A DNA stretch of 64,000 nucleotides from Nocardioides sp. LHD-245 (GCF_030929495.1 NZ_JAVFWN010000003.1:1-64000); one strand, 5' to 3'. Positions 7,922 to 19,930 are shown, numbered from the stretch's first letter. Notes: generated from the sequence alone by a model not told the origin. Numbers and translations: made by a program.

Positions 7922-8479
7922 ATGCCCCGGATCTTCACCGCCGTCGTCCCGCCGGACGAGGCCGTCGAGCACCTCGACTCCTTCCTCGAGCCCCGTCGCG
8001 CGGCCGCGCCCTTCCGCTGGACGCGGCCCGAGCACCTGCACCTCACCCTCGCCTTCATGCCCGAGGCCGCCGACCACCGTGTCGACGCGTACGTCGACCG
8101 CCTCGCCGACGTCCTCGACGGGCTCGCGCCCGCGGACCTCTCCCTCGCGGGTGCCGTCGTGTTCCCGAACGTCGCCGAGGGCCGGGTACTCGCTACCGGC
8201 GTCACGGGCGGCGTCGACGCGCTCGCGACCGCCTCCGTCCGGGCCCGCAACGCCGCCGTCGCCTGCGGCATCGAGGTCGACGGCCAGCGGTTCCGCCCCC
8301 ACGTCACCGTCGCCCGCACCGGCGGCCGGCCCACCGAGCTGACCAGCTGGGTCCGGTTGCTCGAGACCTACGAGGGACCGCCCTGGTCGCTCGCATCGGT
8401 CCAGGTGATCGCGTCCCACCTCGGTGAGGGCCCCGGTCGCTCGCCCCGCTACGAGACGCTCGCCGAGATCGTTCTCTGA
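7922..8479 (+). CDS. thpR: RNA 2',3'-cyclic phosphodiesterase (LigT/ThpR family)
   Basis: 185 residues, 2H phosphoesterase. Both catalytic HxTx motifs are present: HLTL at residue 40 and HVTV at residue 127. The family opens 2',3'-cyclic phosphates on RNA ends (and was first described as 2'-5' RNA ligase). Start ATG 7922 lies 7 bp past the VIT gene stop; a longer in-frame reading would lie inside that gene. Probably co-transcribed with it. Confidence 0.85.
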   Translation: MPRIFTAVVPPDEAVEHLDSFLEPRRAAAPFRWTRPEHLHLTLAFMPEAADHRVDAYVDRLADVLDGLAPADLSLAGAVVFPNVAEGRVLATGVTGGVDALATASVRARNAAVACGIEVDGQRFRPHVTVARTGGRPTELTSWVRLLETYEGPPWSLASVQVIASHLGEGPGRSPRYETLAEIVL

Positions 8480-8516
8480 GCCGGCCGGCGGCTGTTTTGT
8501 CGGCTGTCGAGCTGCG

Positions 8517-8604
8517 GGTTCATCACGGTATGTAGGTGAGACCGTGCTTCTGTAGCGGGGCCCCGCTACAGAAGCGGCGCTCCGACTACATACCGTGATG
8601 AACC
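8517..8604. repeat. Nested long palindrome (cruciform-like) between converging genes
   Basis: Outer arms of 19 bp (8517-8535 and 8586-8604, starting GGTTCATCACGG) are perfect inverted copies. Inside them is a separate perfect 28-bp palindrome at 8547-8574 with GGGGCCCC at its centre. It lies between thpR and pntB, which converge, so it could serve as a bidirectional terminator, but the two-level symmetry is more elaborate than usual and may mark a mobile palindromic element. Confidence 0.8.
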
Positions 8605-8621
8605 GGCGTCACCGGGTACGC

Positions 8622-8654
8622 CGACGGGCCGGCCCCGTGGGGACCGGCCCGTCG
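8622..8654 (-). terminator. Probable terminator of pntAB
   Basis: CGACGGGCCGG (8622-8632) pairs with CCGGCCCGTCG (8644-8654), an 11-bp perfect GC-rich stem with an 11-nt loop, about 20 bp beyond the pntB stop on the minus strand. Confidence 0.65.
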
Positions 8655-8674
8655 TACCGCGGTGATCGTCGCGA

Positions 8675-10099
8675 TCAGTTGAGGTGGTGCACGATCTCCT
8701 CGACCTTGTCCTTCGCGTCACCGAACAGCATCTGGCTGTTCTCGCGGAAGAACAGCGGGTTCTGCACACCGGCGTAGCCGGCCGCCATGGAGCGCTTGAA
8801 GACGATGACGTCCTTGGCGTTCCAGACCTCGAGGACCGGCATGCCGGCGATCGGCGAGGCCGGGTCCTCGGACGCGGCCGGGTTGACCGTGTCGTTGGCG
8901 CCGATGACCAGGACGACGTCCGTGTCGGGGAAGTCGTCGTTGATCTCGTCCATCTCGAGCACGATGTCGTAGGGCAGCTTGGCCTCGGCGAGCAGCACGT
9001 TCATGTGGCCCGGGAGACGACCCGCGACGGGGTGGATGCCGAACCGGACGTCGACGCCCTTGGCCCGCAGCTTGGCGGTCAGGTCGGCGACCGGGTACTG
9101 CGCCTGCGCGACCGCCATGCCGTAGCCCGGCGTGATGACCACCGAGGACGCGCCCGCGAGGAGCTCGGCCACGGCATCGGCCTGGATCTCACGGTGCTCG
9201 CCGTAGTCCTTGTCGTCCCCGGCGGGGGCGGCGATGCCGAAGCCGCCGGCGATGACCGAGATGAACGAGCGGTTCATCGCCTTGCACATGATGTAGGACA
9301 GGTAGGCACCGGAGGAGCCGACGAGGGCACCGGTGACGATGAGCAGGTCGTTGCCCAGCAGGAAGCCCGAGGCGGCCGCGGCCCAACCGGAGTACGAGTT
9401 GAGCATCGACACCACGACCGGCATGTCGCCGCCGCCGATGGAGGCGACCAGGTGCCAGCCGAGCGCGAGCGCCAGCAGGGTGATGACGCCCAGCAGGACG
9501 TCGGCCGAGGCGCTGTCGTAGGTGTCCATCGAGACGTAGATCGCGGTCAGGATCGCGAACAGCACCAGCGAGCCGACGTTGATGACGTTCTTGCCCGGCA
9601 GCATGAGCGGGGCGGAGTTCATCTTCGCCGACAGCTTGAGGTTGGCGACGATCGAGCCGGTGAAGGTGACCGCACCGATGAAGATGCCGATCGCGACCTC
9701 GGCCTCGTGGATGTTGACCAGGCTGTCCATCGACTCGTGCGAGCCGAGGATGTGGCCGTTCCAGCCGATGGCGACGGCCGCGAGTCCGACGAAGGAGTGC
9801 AGGAGCGCGATGAGCTCGGGCATCCCGGTCATCTCGACGATCTTCGCGCGCCACAGGCCGATCGCGCCGCCGATGGCGATGGCGGCGAGCATCAGGACGA
9901 TGACCAGCGCCCGGTTGTCGATGAACTCGCTGACGTCGATGACGGCGGCGACGGTCGCGATGAGGGCGACCGCCATGCCGACGATGCCGAAGGTCAGTCC
10001 GCTGCGCGCCGACTCGTGCTTCGACAGGCCCGCCAGCGACAGGATGAACAGCAGCGCCGCGACGATATAGGCCGCGCCGGTGATGGAGAGGATGTCCAT
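8675..10099 (-). CDS. pntB: NAD(P) transhydrogenase subunit beta
   Basis: 474 residues. The N-terminal half is a string of transmembrane helices (proton channel domain II); the C-terminal half is the NADP-binding domain III, with [16 protein letters not shown], the [21 protein letters not shown] loop region and [15 protein letters not shown]. The enzyme couples proton re-entry to hydride transfer from NADH to NADP+. It lies 3 bp after pntA, clearly one operon. Length matches the family. Confidence 0.96.
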   Translation of the reverse strand: MDILSITGAAYIVAALLFILSLAGLSKHESARSGLTFGIVGMAVALIATVAAVIDVSEFIDNRALVIVLMLAAIAIGGAIGLWRAKIVEMTGMPELIALLHSFVGLAAVAIGWNGHILGSHESMDSLVNIHEAEVAIGIFIGAVTFTGSIVANLKLSAKMNSAPLMLPGKNVINVGSLVLFAILTAIYVSMDTYDSASADVLLGVITLLALALGWHLVASIGGGDMPVVVSMLNSYSGWAAAASGFLLGNDLLIVTGALVGSSGAYLSYIMCKAMNRSFISVIAGGFGIAAPAGDDKDYGEHREIQADAVAELLAGASSVVITPGYGMAVAQAQYPVADLTAKLRAKGVDVRFGIHPVAGRLPGHMNVLLAEAKLPYDIVLEMDEINDDFPDTDVVLVIGANDTVNPAASEDPASPIAGMPVLEVWNAKDVIVFKRSMAAGYAGVQNPLFFRENSQMLFGDAKDKVEEIVHHLN

Positions 10100-10102
10100 G
10101 GA

Positions 10103-11662
10103 TCAGGCTCCCTTGCTGAACATCGCGAGCATGCGGCGCGTGACCGCGAACCCACCGAAGACGTTGATCGAGGCCAGCAGGATCGCCACGGCCGACAGCA
10201 CCAGGACCAGCGTGTCGTCGGTCGCGATCTGCACGAGGGCACCGACCACGACCACGCCGGAGATGGCGTTGGTGACCGACATCAGCGGGGTGTGCAGGGC
10301 GTGCGCCACCTTGCCGATGACGTAGTAGCCGATCACGATCGACAGCATCAGCACGGTGAAGTGGCGACGCAGCTCCTCGGTCGGGGCCAGCGCGTTGACC
10401 AGCCAGAACAGGCCGATCGCGCCCAGCACCCAGCCGACCTTGGCGCCGGCCGACATCGGCGGCTTGGCCTCCTTGACGGGGGCGGCGGCGGCCGGAGCGG
10501 CGGCCGGGGCGGCGGAGACCTGCACGGCCGGCGGCGGCCACGTGATCTGCGCTGCTCCACCATCGCCCGCGGCCCGTCCGTCGACGACGGTGATGCCGCG
10601 CTGGACGACGTCGTCGAAGTCCAGGCCGAGGTTGCCGTCCTTCTCGGGCGTCAGCAGCTTGAGCAGGTTGACGATATTGGTGCCGTAGAGCTGTGACGTC
10701 TGCGCGGCCAGGCGGCCGGCGAGGTCGGTGTAGCCGAGGATCGTCACGCCGTTCGCGGTGACGACCCGCTGGTCGGCCACGGTGCCGGCGGCGTTGCCGC
10801 CGTTGGCCGCGGCCATGTCGACGATCACGGAGCCGTTCTTCATCCCGGCGACGGTCTCGGCGGTGAGCAGGCTGGGCGCCGGGCGTCCGGGGATCAGCGC
10901 GGTGGTGATGACGATGTCGGCGGCACGCGCCTCCTCGTCGTACATCGCGGCGGTCGCGGCGACCTGGGCCTCGGACATCTCCTTGGCGTAGCCGTCGGAG
11001 GAGACCTCCTGCTCCATGTCGACGTGGACGAACTGCGCGCCCATCGACTCGACCTGCTCGGCGACCTCGGGGCGCACGTCGAACGCGCGGACGACGGCGC
11101 CCATCGCGGACGCGGCACCGATCGCGGCCAGGCCGGCGACACCGGCGCCGACGACGAAGACCCGGGCCGGCGGGATCTTGCCGGCGGCGGTGACCTGGCC
11201 GGTGAACATCCGGCCGAACTCGTGGGCCGACTCGACGACGGCGCGGTAGCCCGCGACGTTGGCCATCGAGGACAGCACGTCCATCGACTGCGCGCGCGAG
11301 ATCCGCGGCACCGCGTCCATGGCCAGCGCGGTCACGCCCTGCGCCTGCAGCTTCGCGAGCAGCTCGGGACTCCGGCCCGGCGCCATCATCGAGATGACCG
11401 TGGCACCGCGGCGGAGTCGGCCGATCTCCTCGTCCGTGGGGGCGTTGACCTTGACGACGACGTCGGCGGCCCACACCTCCTGCGTCGTCGCGACCCGCAC
11501 GCCGGCTCCGGTGAACGCGCTGTCGGGCTGGTCGGCGAGGTCGCCGGCGCCCGACTCGACGATCACGTCGTAGCCGAGGTTGGTCAGTTGGGTTACGGTC
11601 TTCGCGGTCGCCGCTACCAGGGTTTCGCCCTGTTTCGACTCGCGCGGGATGCCGATCAGCAT
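10103..11662 (-). CDS. pntA: NAD(P) transhydrogenase subunit alpha
   Basis: 519 residues, the full-length alpha form. Residues 1-370 are the NAD(H)-binding domain I resembling alanine dehydrogenase ([23 protein letters not shown] start, [15 protein letters not shown]ossmann motif, [25 protein letters not shown]). A low-complexity Ala/Pro linker near 385-410 precedes C-terminal membrane helices. First gene of the pntAB operon; the leader contains a GC-rich hairpin around 11712-11731 that may end the upp transcript upstream. Confidence 0.96.
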   Translation of the reverse strand: MLIGIPRESKQGETLVAATAKTVTQLTNLGYDVIVESGAGDLADQPDSAFTGAGVRVATTQEVWAADVVVKVNAPTDEEIGRLRRGATVISMMAPGRSPELLAKLQAQGVTALAMDAVPRISRAQSMDVLSSMANVAGYRAVVESAHEFGRMFTGQVTAAGKIPPARVFVVGAGVAGLAAIGAASAMGAVVRAFDVRPEVAEQVESMGAQFVHVDMEQEVSSDGYAKEMSEAQVAATAAMYDEEARAADIVITTALIPGRPAPSLLTAETVAGMKNGSVIVDMAAANGGNAAGTVADQRVVTANGVTILGYTDLAGRLAAQTSQLYGTNIVNLLKLLTPEKDGNLGLDFDDVVQRGITVVDGRAAGDGGAAQITWPPPAVQVSAAPAAAPAAAAPVKEAKPPMSAGAKVGWVLGAIGLFWLVNALAPTEELRRHFTVLMLSIVIGYYVIGKVAHALHTPLMSVTNAISGVVVVGALVQIATDDTLVLVLSAVAILLASINVFGGFAVTRRMLAMFSKGA

Positions 11663-11852
11663 CGAGCCTCCAGCCCTTCTGTGGATAAACGCGAGCCAAC
11701 CTACACAGAGCGCACCCCCTCGCGGGGGGCGTCTTACGTGTGACGTACATCTAGGGGATGCACGCTTGCGCCGGACCGCCTCGGGTGCCTCGCCGGGGTG
11801 CCCGGCAAGGGGTCTCCGACCGGGTGCCGGCCGGATGGGTGCGGTCGGCGGA

Positions 11853-12497
11853 TCAGCCCGCGGCGATCCCGTACATCCGGTCGCCGGCGTCGCCGAGGCC
11901 CGGGACGATGTAGCCCTTCTCGTTGAGCCGCTCGTCCATCGCCGCGGTCACGATCGTCACGGGGATCTCCAGGTCGCCCAGCTCCTTCTCGAGCCGCGCG
12001 CAGCCCTCGGGGGCCGCGAGCAGGCAGACCGCGGTGATGTGGTCCGCGCCGCGGTCGACCAGGAACCGGATCGCCGCCGCCAGGGTGCCGCCGGTGGCGA
12101 GCATCGGGTCGACGACATAGCACTGGCGACCGGACAGGTCGTCGGGCAGCCGCTCGGCGTACGTCGTCGCCTCGAGCGTCTCCTCGTTGCGGACCATCCC
12201 GAGGAAGCCGACCTCCGCGGTCGGCAGCAGCCGGACCATGCCGTCCAGCATGCCGAGGCCCGCCCGGAGGATGGGCACCACCAGCGGGCGCGGTGTCGCG
12301 AGCCGGATGCCCGTCGTCGGCGCGACCGGGGTCTCGATCTGTGTCGGCTCGACGCGGACGTCGCGGGTTGCCTCGTAGGCCAGCAGGGTCACGAGCTCGT
12401 CGGCCAGCGAGCGGAACGTGGGGGAGTCGGTGCCCTTGTCGCGGAGCACGGTCAGCTTGTGGGCGACGAGGGGGTGATCCACGACCAGGGTGCGCAT
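11853..12497 (-). CDS. upp: Uracil phosphoribosyltransferase
   Basis: 214 residues. Converts uracil and PRPP to UMP in pyrimidine salvage. The PRPP-binding signature is seen as [16 protein letters not shown], the flexible-loop region as RNEETLEA, and the uracil-binding C-terminus as [16 protein letters not shown]. Length is typical. It is divergent from the membrane kinase gene; 12498-12696 between them holds their promoters. Confidence 0.95.
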   Translation of the reverse strand: MRTLVVDHPLVAHKLTVLRDKGTDSPTFRSLADELVTLLAYEATRDVRVEPTQIETPVAPTTGIRLATPRPLVVPILRAGLGMLDGMVRLLPTAEVGFLGMVRNEETLEATTYAERLPDDLSGRQCYVVDPMLATGGTLAAAIRFLVDRGADHITAVCLLAAPEGCARLEKELGDLEIPVTIVTAAMDERLNEKGYIVPGLGDAGDRMYGIAAG

Positions 12498-12696
12498 GGG
12501 CCGAGCCTAGCGACGCGACCGGGGAGACGGCACGTCGCTCGAGAGCGACAGGTGTCCGCGACGCCCGCCGGCACCGGCCCGGCACCGGCCCGGCACCCGT
12601 GGAGGGCCGACAACGCGTCCGATATCTTCCTCGTGCTCCCCGGATCGCCCGTGCCCGGGCGTCCGGAGCGGTCCGGTTCGGGTGAGGGAGGCGGGC

Positions 12697-15022
12697 GTGA
12701 CCGGTCGGGGGTGGGCGACCTCCAGCTTCCAGCAGGCGGTCCGCTGGGCGTTCCTCTGCGGCATCGTGGTGTGGACACCGGTGGTGATCGCGGCGTACCT
12801 CGTCGGTCCGGAGCGACACCACGACCCCACCGTCATGGTGGCCGTGAACGTCGCGCTCCTCGTCGTCGCCGCCCTTGCCAGCGTGCTCCGACGGATCCCC
12901 GCGCGATGGGTCTTCCTCCTGCAGTGCGCCGTGTTCGTCATCGACTGGGCGCACACGGCCGGCCCGTCGACCCCGTTCGCGGTGGCGTCGTACCAGATCT
13001 TCATCTTCGCGGCCGTGGCCCAGGGCCTGGTGCTGCGGCGACGCGCCGACGTCGTGCTCTCGGTGCTGTGTTGCCTGGTCGCGGCGGCCGCGATGGGCGT
13101 GGTGGCGCAGGACTACGGCGTCCAGATCTCGATCTCGGCCGCGGTGAGCGGTCCCCTGGCCATCGTCGTCGGCCGACCCGGCCTGGAGCCGCTGCTGCGT
13201 TTCGTGCGGTCGGTCGACGTGAACCACGACCAGTCGGTACGCGCTCTGGTGCGTCTCGACGCCCAGGCGGCGACCGTGCGGCGGGCGGCCGAGGAGCAGC
13301 GCCAGGTCCACGACACCGCGATCAACACGCTGGCGGCCATCGCCCGCGGTGGCTCGGCCGTCGCGGACGTCGAGGCGGTCCGGGCGCGATGCCGGGCCGA
13401 CACCCTGGTCCTGGAGCAGCTGATCAGCGCGTCCGAGCTCGAGGCATCCCCCGCGGCGTCGCCCGAGGAGCCGCTCGCGCGGCGGACGATCGACGTCGCC
13501 CTGCCTGGCCTCGAGGGTGCGGCACTCGCCGCGCGCTGGGCGGAGCTGCCGGCCGGCGTCGGAGCCGCGCTGGGCGGGGCGATCGGTGAGCTGGTCACCA
13601 ACACCGAGAAGCACGCGGGCGTGGCGGAGGCGACCGTCGACATCCGGGACGAGGGCGACGGGATCCGGGTCGTCGTCAGCGATCGGGGACGCGGCTTCGC
13701 CGCGGCGAGAACCCGGGAGCGCGGGCTCGTGACCTCGGTCCGGGCCCGGCTGGCGGAGAACGGGATCACCCTCGACCTCCGGTCCGCACCGGGCGAGGGT
13801 GTCCGCGCGGAGATGGTGTGGCACCCGGCGGCCGGAGGTCAGGACGAGCCCGCCGACTTCCGCGGCCACGTCGACCGGATCCGGATGATCGGCGCCCTCC
13901 TGATGTCGTCCCTGGTCGCGGCAGGCGGCATCGTCATCGGCGCGTCGAACCATCCGGGGGAGCTCACCCCGGACTACCTGTTGGCGGCTCTCGTGGTGAC
14001 CAGCACCGGACTGGTGTGGCGGAGCTGGCGTCGCCGCGGGCGTCTCACCCGGGTCGCGACGGGCGCGCTGGTGGTGGTCGCGCCGACCGCCTTCCTGGTC
14101 TCGGGGCTCAGCGTCGACTTCGGCTCCGGCTACAACCTCGCGTGGCAGGCGGTGGCGCCCATCGGCCCGCTGTTCATCCTCGTGGCCGGCGCCCGGTCGC
14201 GCCGGGCCGTGGCGTGCGGCGTGCTCGCCTATGCCGCCGTCGGCGTGACGGCGGCACTGGTGCTCGCTGGTACGTCGGCAGCCACGGCCACGACTCTGGT
14301 CGTCCTGGTCACCGGTCTGGTGTGGGTGGCGGGGTGGTGCCTGTTCAACCAGCAGCTCCGCTGGATCGCCGCCCGCGCCGTGCGCGAGCACGAGATGACT
14401 GTCCGCGCAGATGAGGCGGCCGACCTCCGGGCGGCGGCCACCCTGATCCGGGCGCGCTGGCGCCTGGCGGGGATCGAGAGCGCCGCGGACCTGATGCGCG
14501 AGCTCAGCGGATCGATGGATCCGGCCTCCGCGGAGGCGCAGCGGCGCAGCGGGCGCGAGGAGACCTATCTGCGCCAGGTGATCCTGCTCGCCCCCGACCT
14601 GGTCCATGTCGGCGCGTGGTTCTGCCAAGCGCTGCTGGCCGCGGGAGCGCGGCGTGAACCTGCAGGTCCGGGCCGGCACCCGGGACATCGCCGTCGAGGC
14701 AGCCGAGGCGTTGGGGACCTACCTCATCGACGCGACCTCGGCGGTCGCACCGGGCGCTACCGTGACCGTCTCCCTCTTCGAGGAGGGCGAGGGCCTGCAG
14801 TTCCGGCTGGTCGCCGACGATCTGCGGGTCGTCGCACTCGTCCGCGAGCGCGACTGGGACCCGGAGCTCGACCTCGAGATCCATCAGTACGGCGAGCAGG
14901 TGCTGGTCCGCGTGGGGCCGGTGCGTGCCGAGGACCCGTGGACGGCCGCGGCCGCGGCGCAGCCCCGAGAAGGCCGCGCCGGGAAATCCTCTGGCCCTGG
15001 GCCCCGTCCCGTGTCACGCTGA
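12697..15022 (+). pseudogene. Membrane histidine kinase with duplicated sensor/ATPase layout, interrupted by a frameshift
   Basis: GTG 12697 has GAGGGAGG just upstream. The product shows five or so membrane helices, a NarL-type phosphoacceptor region QVHDTAINTLAAIA (His205), a GHKL ATPase with N-box GELVTNTEKHAG and G-box SDRGRGFA, a second membrane block (residues about 395-560), and a C-terminal domain beginning GREETYLRQVILL. Near 14643-14645 (a GGG run) the frame breaks: the homologous continuation, ERGVNLQVRAGTRD, lies one frame over and runs to the stop at 15022, whereas the uninterrupted frame continues as unrelated Arg-rich sequence to 15030. The kinases at 30689-33037 and 52466-54880 have the intact order. 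It is either a true mutation, a sequencing error or, less likely, programmed. No response regulator is adjacent. Confidence 0.8.
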
Positions 15023-15026
15023 TGCC

Positions 15027-15521
15027 ATGACCGCTAGTGGGACGGCCATCGAGTCGGTCGACTTCGCCCTCGCCGCCTACCGCGAGGAGGGCGTGTGGCA
15101 GGTCGCCGAGCTGGCGCCCGACCACGCCGTCGATGTCGAGACCCTGGCCGGCGCGCTGCGCCGGTTCCCCGGTGACGGCGGTGCCGTCGGGCTGGTGGCG
15201 GTCGAGGAGGACTTCTTCGTCGTGGTCCGGGTCGCCGGCCCGCGCACCCGGGTGATGCTCTCCGACGTCACCGCGGCGACCGAGTGGGAGCTGGCCGCGA
15301 TCGTGGTCGAGCACCTCGGGCTGCCGGCGGTCGATGACGAGGACGACCCGGAGCCCGCCGGCGACCTCGAGCTGCTCAGCGACCTCGGCGTCGACGCGAT
15401 GGACCTCGCCGCGATCCTCGACGACGACGAGCTCTACCCCGACGAGATGCTGTCCGAGATCGCGCGAGGCCTCGGCTTCGGCGACCTCTTCGACGACGCC
15501 GTCGGCCTCACCTCCGCGTGA
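15027..15521 (+). CDS. tRNA adenosine deaminase-associated protein
   Basis: 164 residues, acidic, with DFALAAYREEGVWQVAELAP at the N-terminus and a C-terminal acidic helix region (LSDLGVDAMDLAAILDDDEL). Matches the actinobacterial family that nearly always precedes tadA (TIGR03941 type); molecular role unknown. Start ATG 15027; stop overlaps the tadA start by 4 nt. Confidence 0.85.
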   Translation: MTASGTAIESVDFALAAYREEGVWQVAELAPDHAVDVETLAGALRRFPGDGGAVGLVAVEEDFFVVVRVAGPRTRVMLSDVTAATEWELAAIVVEHLGLPAVDDEDDPEPAGDLELLSDLGVDAMDLAAILDDDELYPDEMLSEIARGLGFGDLFDDAVGLTSA

Positions 15522-15991
15522 CGGCGCCGGCCCCGGTCGCCCGCTGGGAGGAGCAGATGCGGGCGGCGCTCGTCGAGGCCGCCGCCGCGCTGAGGACCGG
15601 CGACGTCCCGATCGGTGCCGTGGTGGTCGACGGCTCGGGAGTCGTGGTCGGCACCGGCCGCAACGTCAGGGAGCGGGACGCCGACCCGACCGGCCACGCC
15701 GAGGTGGTGGCCCTCCGGCAGGCCGCGGTCGCGCGCGGCGCGTGGCGGCTGGCCGGCTGCACCCTGGTCGTCACCCTCGAGCCCTGCACCATGTGCGCCG
15801 GCGCCGCCGTGCTGTCCCGGGTCGACCGCGTCGTCTTCGGGGCCTATGACGACAAGGCCGGTGCGGTGGGCTCGCTGTGGGACGTGGTCCGGGACCGCCG
15901 GCTCAACCACCGGCCCGAGGTCGTCGCCGGCGTCCTGGCCGCGGAGTCCACCACGCTGCTGGACGACTTCTTCGCCACCCACCGCCGATGA
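15518..15991 (+). CDS. tadA: tRNA-specific adenosine-34 deaminase
   Basis: 157 residues. Deaminates A34 to inosine in tRNA-Arg(ACG). The zinc deaminase signature is complete: HAE (His60, Glu62) and PCTMC (Cys90, Cys93). GTG start overlaps the upstream associated-protein stop. Length and the DVPIGAVVVDG start are typical. Confidence 0.93.
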   Translation: MTAPAPVARWEEQMRAALVEAAAALRTGDVPIGAVVVDGSGVVVGTGRNVRERDADPTGHAEVVALRQAAVARGAWRLAGCTLVVTLEPCTMCAGAAVLSRVDRVVFGAYDDKAGAVGSLWDVVRDRRLNHRPEVVAGVLAAESTTLLDDFFATHRR

Positions 15992-16022
15992 GTCCGGTCC
16001 GCGCCGCCGGTCCGTACGAGGC

Positions 16023-16598
16023 ATGACGACACTCGACTTCGGACCCGCCACCACCACGCTGCGCGACCTGGTGACGTCGGTCGGCGACGACCAGCTCACC
16101 CTCCCGACCCCGTGCTCGGCGTACTCCGTCGGTGACCTGGTCGACCACGTCGGCGGGCTCGCCCTCGCCTTCGCGGGCGCCGCCCGCAAGGAGCAGGTGC
16201 CCGGCTCCGAGCAGGGTGGCAGCGGCGACGCCACCCGGCTCGAGCCGGGCTGGCGGGCGCGGATCGACGGCAGCCTGGCCGACCTCGCCGAGGCGTGGCG
16301 CGCCCCGGCGGCGTACGACGGCGACACGATGGCCGGGCCGGTGGAGATGTCCGGCGCGGAGGCTGCGGCGGTCGCGCTCAACGAGGTCGTCGTGCACGGC
16401 TGGGACCTCGCGAGCGCGCTCGGCGTGCCCTACGCCGTGCGGGAGGAGGACGTCGCCGCGTGCCTGGCCTTCGTCCGCCCGTTCTCGACGCCGGAGGCCG
16501 CGGCCTTCCGGGGCGACGCCTTCGGCGAGGTGCTCCCGGTGCCCGTGGGGGCGCCGGCACTGGTGGAGCTGCTCGCGCTGCTCGGCCGCCGCGGCTGA
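16023..16598 (+). CDS. TIGR03086-type metal-binding protein (mycothiol/DinB-like fold)
   Basis: 191 residues. The N-terminus LRDLVTSVGDDQLTLPTPCSAYSVGDLVDHVGG and the conserved VVHGWDLASALG mark the actinobacterial branch of the mycothiol-dependent maleylpyruvate-isomerase-like fold (DinB superfamily). Such proteins bind a metal through conserved histidines; substrates are unknown. ATG 16023 is chosen because upstream in-frame sequence overlaps tadA. It converges with the VOC gene, separated by only 13 bp. Confidence 0.78.
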   Translation: MTTLDFGPATTTLRDLVTSVGDDQLTLPTPCSAYSVGDLVDHVGGLALAFAGAARKEQVPGSEQGGSGDATRLEPGWRARIDGSLADLAEAWRAPAAYDGDTMAGPVEMSGAEAAAVALNEVVVHGWDLASALGVPYAVREEDVAACLAFVRPFSTPEAAAFRGDAFGEVLPVPVGAPALVELLALLGRRG

Positions 16599-16611
16599 CC
16601 CCTCCCGAGGA

Positions 16612-16980
16612 TCAGAGCTCGGCGGCCGCCTCGTCGGCCGCGGCGATGCAGAACTCGTTGCCGGCCGGGTCCTTCAGGGTGACCCACGAGAAGCCCTCCT
16701 CGCCGCGCCGGCCGACGATCGTCGCCCCGCCCGCCACCAGCCGCTCGACCTCGGCGTCCACATCGGGAGCACCCAGGTCGAGATGGAGTCGGTTCTTGCC
16801 GGGGGTCGGGTCGTCGACCTTCTGGAACGCCAGCGCGAGCGGGAGGGTGCCGCCGCGGACGAGGAGGAACTCGCCGCCGTAGGGGTCGGCGACCTCGGCG
16901 TCGAACTGCTTCGCCCACCAGGCGGCGAGCGGGACGGGGTCGGCGGAGTCGGTGGTGATCATGCCCAGGGTCAGTGCCAT
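16612..16980 (-). CDS. VOC/glyoxalase-superfamily protein
   Basis: 122 residues with two beta-alpha-beta-beta-beta modules: LGMITTDSADPVPLAAWWAKQF at the start and a C-terminal VTLKDPAGNEFCIA. The His in RLHLDLGAPDVDAEV and Glu in GNEFCIA are the usual metal or ligand positions. Start ATG 16980 is chosen by family start MALTLGMITTD; the longer frame runs into the aldehyde dehydrogenase gene. Substrate unknown. Confidence 0.82.
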   Translation of the reverse strand: MALTLGMITTDSADPVPLAAWWAKQFDAEVADPYGGEFLLVRGGTLPLALAFQKVDDPTPGKNRLHLDLGAPDVDAEVERLVAGGATIVGRRGEEGFSWVTLKDPAGNEFCIAAADEAAAEL

Positions 16981-17021
16981 GTCCCGGACGCTAGACCGCG
17001 CCACCGACACCCCCGCTCCCG

Positions 17022-18545
<1,524 letters not shown>

Positions 18546-18609
18546 GTCTGCTCCCTAGAGGTGTCGGGACCGTCCGTGTGACGGCGGTCACGACGGTAGG
18601 GAGCGCGAC

Positions 18610-18627
18610 GTTGCAGGTCGGTTGCGT
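18610..18627. promoter_or_regulatory. Candidate GAF-regulator site upstream of the aldehyde dehydrogenase
   Basis: GTTGCAGGTCGGTTGCGT: two GTTGCR half-sites 11 bp apart (start to start) in direct orientation, about 65 bp upstream of the aldehyde dehydrogenase start. The same spacing occurs at 19931-19948 upstream of the regulator itself. Confidence 0.55.
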
Positions 18628-18641
18628 GAGGTTCCGGCGCC

Positions 18642-19892
18642 TCAGGCGAACTCGGCGTCGAGGCGGGCGACCTGTCCGTCGACGAGCGCCCGCATCGGCG
18701 ACGACGCCGGTACGACGGCCCGCTGGGCCAGCCACATCTCGTAGTCGTCGCGTCCCCAGCCCGACCGGGTCCAGGTCGACATCAGGTCCGCGGCCCGCGA
18801 GCGGAGCAGCGCCTGCCGCAGCGACGCGGTGAGGGCCTCGCGCATCCGCACGACGCCGGGCGCGGTGGAGCGGGGGAGCACCGGTCCGGCATACCCGCGC
18901 ATGGCGGCGCGCAGGTCGCCCGCCGCGAGTTGTGCCTCGACCGCGAGCCAGTCGCCACTCACCGGCGCGCCGAGCCGGTACGGGCGCGAGGCGAGCAGCT
19001 CGTCGCCCAGCAGCCCGCGCAGCCGGTTCAGCTCGGCACGCAGGGTCGACGTACCCCCGTCGGCCTCGTAGAGCAGGACCCCCAGCTCGTCACCGGTCAG
19101 GCCCGTCGGCGAGGCGGCGAGGAGCGCGACGATCTCGCTGTGGCGCCGCGAGAGCCGCACCCGGTGGAGGCGTCCGTGCCCGTCGTCGACGCTGACCAGT
19201 GCCTCGTCGTGGCCGAGCAGCTCGAGCACCAGCCGCAGCCCGGTGTCGCGGCCGGTGCGCGCCGGCGGCGGCGCCTGCCGGGCGAGCTCGGCCTCGGCCA
19301 GGCGGGCGGCGGCCCGCACCATCGCCATCGTCTGCGGTACGACGATCGCGTCCCCGCCGGTCACGTCGAGGACGCCCAGCAGCCGGCTGGTCCCCGGGTC
19401 GAGGATGGGCGTCGCCGCGCAGCTCCACGAGCGCACCGACGAGCGGAAGTGCTCGTCGCGGGTGATGAGCGCGTCACGGCCGGTCGCGAGCGCGAGTCCC
19501 GGGGCGTTGGTGCCGGCCAGTCGCTCGTCCCAGTTGCTCCCCTCGACGAACCCGATCCGTTCCGCCTCGCGCAGTCGCTCCGGCGTACCGCAGACCCAGA
19601 GCAGGGTGCCTTCCGCGTCGGCCAGCGCCATCACCGCGCCGCAGGCACGCACCTCCCGGCCGAGCACGTCGTCGAGCAGCGGGAACACCCGCGCCAGCGG
19701 ATGTGCCTCCCGCTGCCCGCGCAGGTCCGGGGTCTCCAGCGCGATCGGCGCCTCCCGCAGCGTGACATCGACCCCGGCCGCCGCCGACCGCTGCCAGGAC
19801 GCCGCGACCTCGGCGCGCATCCCGCTCCGTCCGCGGGGTCCGCGCAGTGCGGCGGTGGGCGTCCTGAGTCCGGGCACGGTGTCTCTCCCCAT
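18642..19892 (-). CDS. GAF-domain transcriptional regulator with SARP/winged-helix-like C-terminus
   Basis: 416 residues from ATG 19892. The N-terminal SGMRAEVAASWQRSAAAGVD and the following GAF domain (VMALADAEGTLLWVCGTPE ... NWDERLAGTNAPGLALATG) resemble AcoR-type sensors of the acetoin/aldehyde family. Instead of an AAA+/FIS module the C-terminus has RLSRRHSEIVALLAASPTGLTGDELGVLLYE, a winged-helix like that of SARP/BTAD regulators. This layout is common in Actinobacteria next to aldehyde dehydrogenase genes. An upstream ATG at 19937 is less likely because it would lie inside the GTTGCA operator. It probably controls both itself and the adjacent dehydrogenase. Confidence 0.8.
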   Translation of the reverse strand: MGRDTVPGLRTPTAALRGPRGRSGMRAEVAASWQRSAAAGVDVTLREAPIALETPDLRGQREAHPLARVFPLLDDVLGREVRACGAVMALADAEGTLLWVCGTPERLREAERIGFVEGSNWDERLAGTNAPGLALATGRDALITRDEHFRSSVRSWSCAATPILDPGTSRLLGVLDVTGGDAIVVPQTMAMVRAAARLAEAELARQAPPPARTGRDTGLRLVLELLGHDEALVSVDDGHGRLHRVRLSRRHSEIVALLAASPTGLTGDELGVLLYEADGGTSTLRAELNRLRGLLGDELLASRPYRLGAPVSGDWLAVEAQLAAGDLRAAMRGYAGPVLPRSTAPGVVRMREALTASLRQALLRSRAADLMSTWTRSGWGRDDYEMWLAQRAVVPASSPMRALVDGQVARLDAEFA

Positions 19893-19930
19893 CCGACGAG
19901 CGTCTCTCGCGCCGACGATCCCGGACAGAG

